Positions 37,201-39,351 of a DNA stretch of 39,351 nucleotides are shown piece by piece (position 1 is the stretch's first letter; the number at the start of each line of letters is the position of its first letter). A program made the translations under genes and the position numbers. The stretch spans positions 1 through 39,351 of the forward strand of contig JAUCBJ010006034.1 in the NCBI GenBank assembly GCA_032718475.1, in the 5' to 3' direction. This stretch comes from Nemertoderma westbladi (Eukaryota > Xenacoelomorpha > Nemertodermatida > Nemertodermatidae). A model generated the notes under the pieces. The model was not told where the DNA came from, did no database searches, and saw only the letters and a program-made list of their open reading frames with translations.

Positions 37201-38403
37201 TAATTGAAGAGTTATCAAAAAAGAAAGACAGGCATCTGGTTGTTATCTTTGTTGACTTCTTCAAGGCCTTTGATTCAGTCTCTTGCTCACGTATGTTCAT
37301 CATACTTTCGTTATATGGGATTCCTGATGAAATTATTGCAGCAATCAGATCAGTATACGATGGTTCGACAACATTTGTGTCTACTGTTGACGGTGACACA
37401 GAACCATTTGAAGTGTTATGGGGCGTCCTCCAGGGAGACACACTAGCACCATTCATGTTCATAATTGTTGTTGACTATGTTCTACCCATGTCCTTAGATC
37501 ATCATAATGATGATGGGGTGATGATAACTCCACCTACTGGCTCCAGAAGTCGAGGAAATCCTGCCAAGTACCTCACTGATCTAGACTTTGCTGATGACTT
37601 AGGAGTACTCTCAGAATCACTAGAGGGAGCCCAACGGCTCCTCAGCTTATTAGAACATGCTGCTTCTAGTGTTGGTCTTTTTATTAACTCCGGAAAGACC
37701 AAAATTTTGACAGTTAACTTTGAAAGTCCTCAGCAAGTCTCTGATCGGATGAGCATAAGCTCAAAAGATGGTATGCTTGAGCATGTGGATGACTTCTGTT
37801 ACCTGGGATCATGGATCCGGAAGTCAGGTGAGGACCTTCGAATACGTAAGGGAAAGGCATGGGCAGCCTTGAATAGGCTTTCCAGGATTTGAAAGTTACC
37901 GAGAATTAATCGGAAACTTAAGGTCCGATTATTTAGAGCAGCAGTAGTTCCAGTACTCCTCTATGGGAGTCCATGCTGGGCTCTAACTGCTGAGGACACC
38001 AAATCTCTGGATGGCACATTTACAAGAATGCTACGCCGGGTACATTGTGTCAAGTACAATGCACACATCTCCAACCAGACACTATATAACATTGGAGGTG
38101 TCTCATTGGTTCCCCCAAGCTTGACACTAGAACAAAATCGCCTCCGCTTTGCAGGACATTGCTTTCGCCGTGAGGACCAGCCAGTGCACAATCTTGTACT
38201 TTGGCAGCCTCATGGAGTGAATAAGCATGGTGGACAGCCCATGACTTTCTTGAGACGCATCTTAAAGGACACTGGCCTTGAAGATGCGGATGATCTAGCG
38301 AAATGTCATGGGTGATAGGGAGTTGTGGCGGTGCAATTTTGTTGACAAGCCGGCACAGCATTCTTAAAAATGCAGCTGCAATGCAGCATGCCGATCCTAG
38401 TAG
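37201..38403 (+). pseudogene. 5'-truncated LINE, copy 2; reverse transcriptase broken by a stop and a frameshift
   Basis: The copy starts at the point matching residue 122 of copy 1 (IIEELSKKK) and runs through motif A (FVDFFKAFDS), motif B (LQGDTLAPF) and motif C (FADD) to the same C-terminus and (TAG)2 tail (38398-38403). A Trp codon of copy 1 is TGA here (37890-37892), and one extra base near 38300 shifts the frame shortly before the end, so it cannot make the protein. It differs from copy 1 at about 11 of the first 340 bases by eye. TACATTGGA precedes the element and follows the tail, a probable 9-bp target-site duplication. Confidence 0.9.
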
Positions 38404-38637
38404 TACATTGGAATCAATGTACAGGACTTACATTAGAATCACTGTACTGGGACTTACATTGGAATCACTGTACAGGGCTTACATTGGAATCACAGTTCAG
38501 GGCTTACATTGGAATCACTGTATACGGCTTACATTGGAATCAATATGGCTTACATTTGAATCACCGTATAGGGCTTACATTGGAATCACTGTACAGGGCT
38601 TACATTGGAATCACTGTATATGGCTTACATTGGAATC
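38404..38637. repeat. Satellite block between LINE copies 2 and 3
   Basis: About nine degenerate 25/26-bp units in the same orientation as the main array, mostly of the CAGGGCT and TATGGCT linker types. Confidence 0.9.
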
Positions 38638-38640
38638 TTT

Positions 38641-38900
38641 GCTTTGCAGGACATTGCTTTCGCCGTGAGGACCAACCAGTGCATAATCTTGTACTTTGGC
38701 AGCCTCATGGAGTGAATAAGCATGGTGGACAGCCCATGACTTTCTTGAGACGCATCTTAAAGGACACTGGCCTTGAAGATGCGGATGATCTAGCAAATGT
38801 CATGGGTGATAGGGAGTTGTGGCGGTGCAATTTTGTCGATAAGCCGGCACAGCATTCTTAAAAATGCAGCTGCAATGGAGCATGCCGATCCTAGTAGTAG
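38641..38900 (+). pseudogene. 5'-truncated LINE, copy 3 (last ~260 bp)
   Basis: Only the final ~70 codons (FAGHCFRREDQ to NFVDKPAQHS), the short 3' UTR and a (TAG)3 tail (38892-38900) remain. The frame in this piece is intact, without the extra base of copy 2. The 5' break follows TACATTGGAATC, and TACATTGGGATC follows the tail, a possible 12-bp target duplication with one mismatch. Three bases (TTT) at the 5' junction are untemplated or mutated. Confidence 0.9.
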
Positions 38901-39298
38901 TACATTGGGATCAATGTACAGGGCTTACATTGGAATCATTGTACAGAACTTACATTGGAATCACTGTATATGGCTACATTGGAATCCATGTACATGGCTT
39001 ACATTGGAATTACTGTACATGGCTTACATTGGAATCACTGTATATGGCTTACATTGGAATCACTGTACAGGGCTTACATTGGAATCACTGTACATGGCTT
39101 ACATTGGAATCACTGTATATGGCTTACATTAGAATCACTGTATATGGCGTATGTTGGAATCACTGTACGTACAGGGCTTACATTGGAATCACCGTACACG
39201 GCTTACATTAGAATCATTATATACGGCTTACATTAGAATCACTCTATATGGCGTATGTTGGAATCACTGTACATGACTTAAATAGGAATAACAGTACA
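38901..39298. repeat. Satellite block at the contig end
   Basis: About 16 degenerate units in the same orientation, including a GTACGTACAG variant also seen near 35514. The array is cut off by adapter sequence, so its true right limit is unknown. Confidence 0.9.
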
Positions 39299-39351
39299 AG
39301 TACTCTGCGTTGATACCACTGCTTTAAGCAGTGGTATCAACGCAGAGTACT
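39299..39351. other. Head-to-head SMART-type amplification adapter (artificial sequence)
   Basis: Bases 39326-39351 read as the 26-base PCR adapter beginning AAGCAGTGGTATCAACGCAG, known from SMART cDNA and low-input long-read kits. Bases 39299-39324 are its exact reverse complement, with one T between them. This perfect inverted pair is library-derived and not genomic, and it should be trimmed. Confidence 0.97.

Noticed and set aside
13910-38403. One large inverted duplication (LINE plus array) or a foldback transposon with LINE-like arms
   Set aside because: Satellite units keep the same orientation on both outer sides and inside, and the two LINE copies have different 5' truncation points and different breaks, so they are separate insertions.

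Overview
This window is metazoan nuclear DNA, most likely from a small invertebrate. The evidence is one Shaker-type (Kv1) potassium channel gene, fragments of an APE-type LINE, MITE-like inverted-repeat elements, long simple repeats and wide AT-rich intergenic DNA. The last 53 bases are two head-to-head copies of a 26-base SMART-type amplification adapter. This points to an amplified, low-input long-read library and marks an artificial contig end, so it supports a small-bodied source animal. I cannot name the phylum.

Layout. 1-165: an imperfect inverted repeat that looks like a small MITE. 166-2886: AT-rich DNA with no recognisable gene. 2887-5372: simple repeats, namely a poly-C tract, a G-rich ~80-bp minisatellite, about 104 perfect copies of GATAC, and a second degenerate GATAC patch. 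5732-6530 and 12395-12775: two members of one MITE-like family, in opposite orientations, either side of the channel gene. 7332-9014 (minus): a complete intronless-CDS Kv1 channel with a candidate 5'-UTR intron and TATA box upstream. 9800-12300: AT-rich non-coding DNA with a triple palindromic homeodomain-type motif and long G/C homopolymers.

The right 25.7 kb (13636-39298) is a satellite built from 25/26-bp units. The commonest unit is an 18-bp near-palindrome (7-bp arms, 4-base loop) plus an 8-base linker. Units are organised into blocks of several hundred bases to several kb that have been copied within the array. The array centre is homogeneous and its edges are degenerate. Three 5'-truncated copies of one RTE-like LINE lie inside it: one on the minus strand (13910-15477, open reading frame intact from the truncation point) and two on the plus strand (37201-38403, broken; 38641-38900, short tail only). 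All three end in the same short (TAG)n tail, and all their junctions fall within the 18-bp palindrome of a repeat unit.

The window shows no operon-like cooperation between genes. The linked story is a self-expanding hairpin satellite that has repeatedly taken in one LINE family, next to an otherwise ordinary ion-channel locus. Tandem-array length and order should be treated with caution because the library was amplified. All coordinates and comparisons were made by eye.
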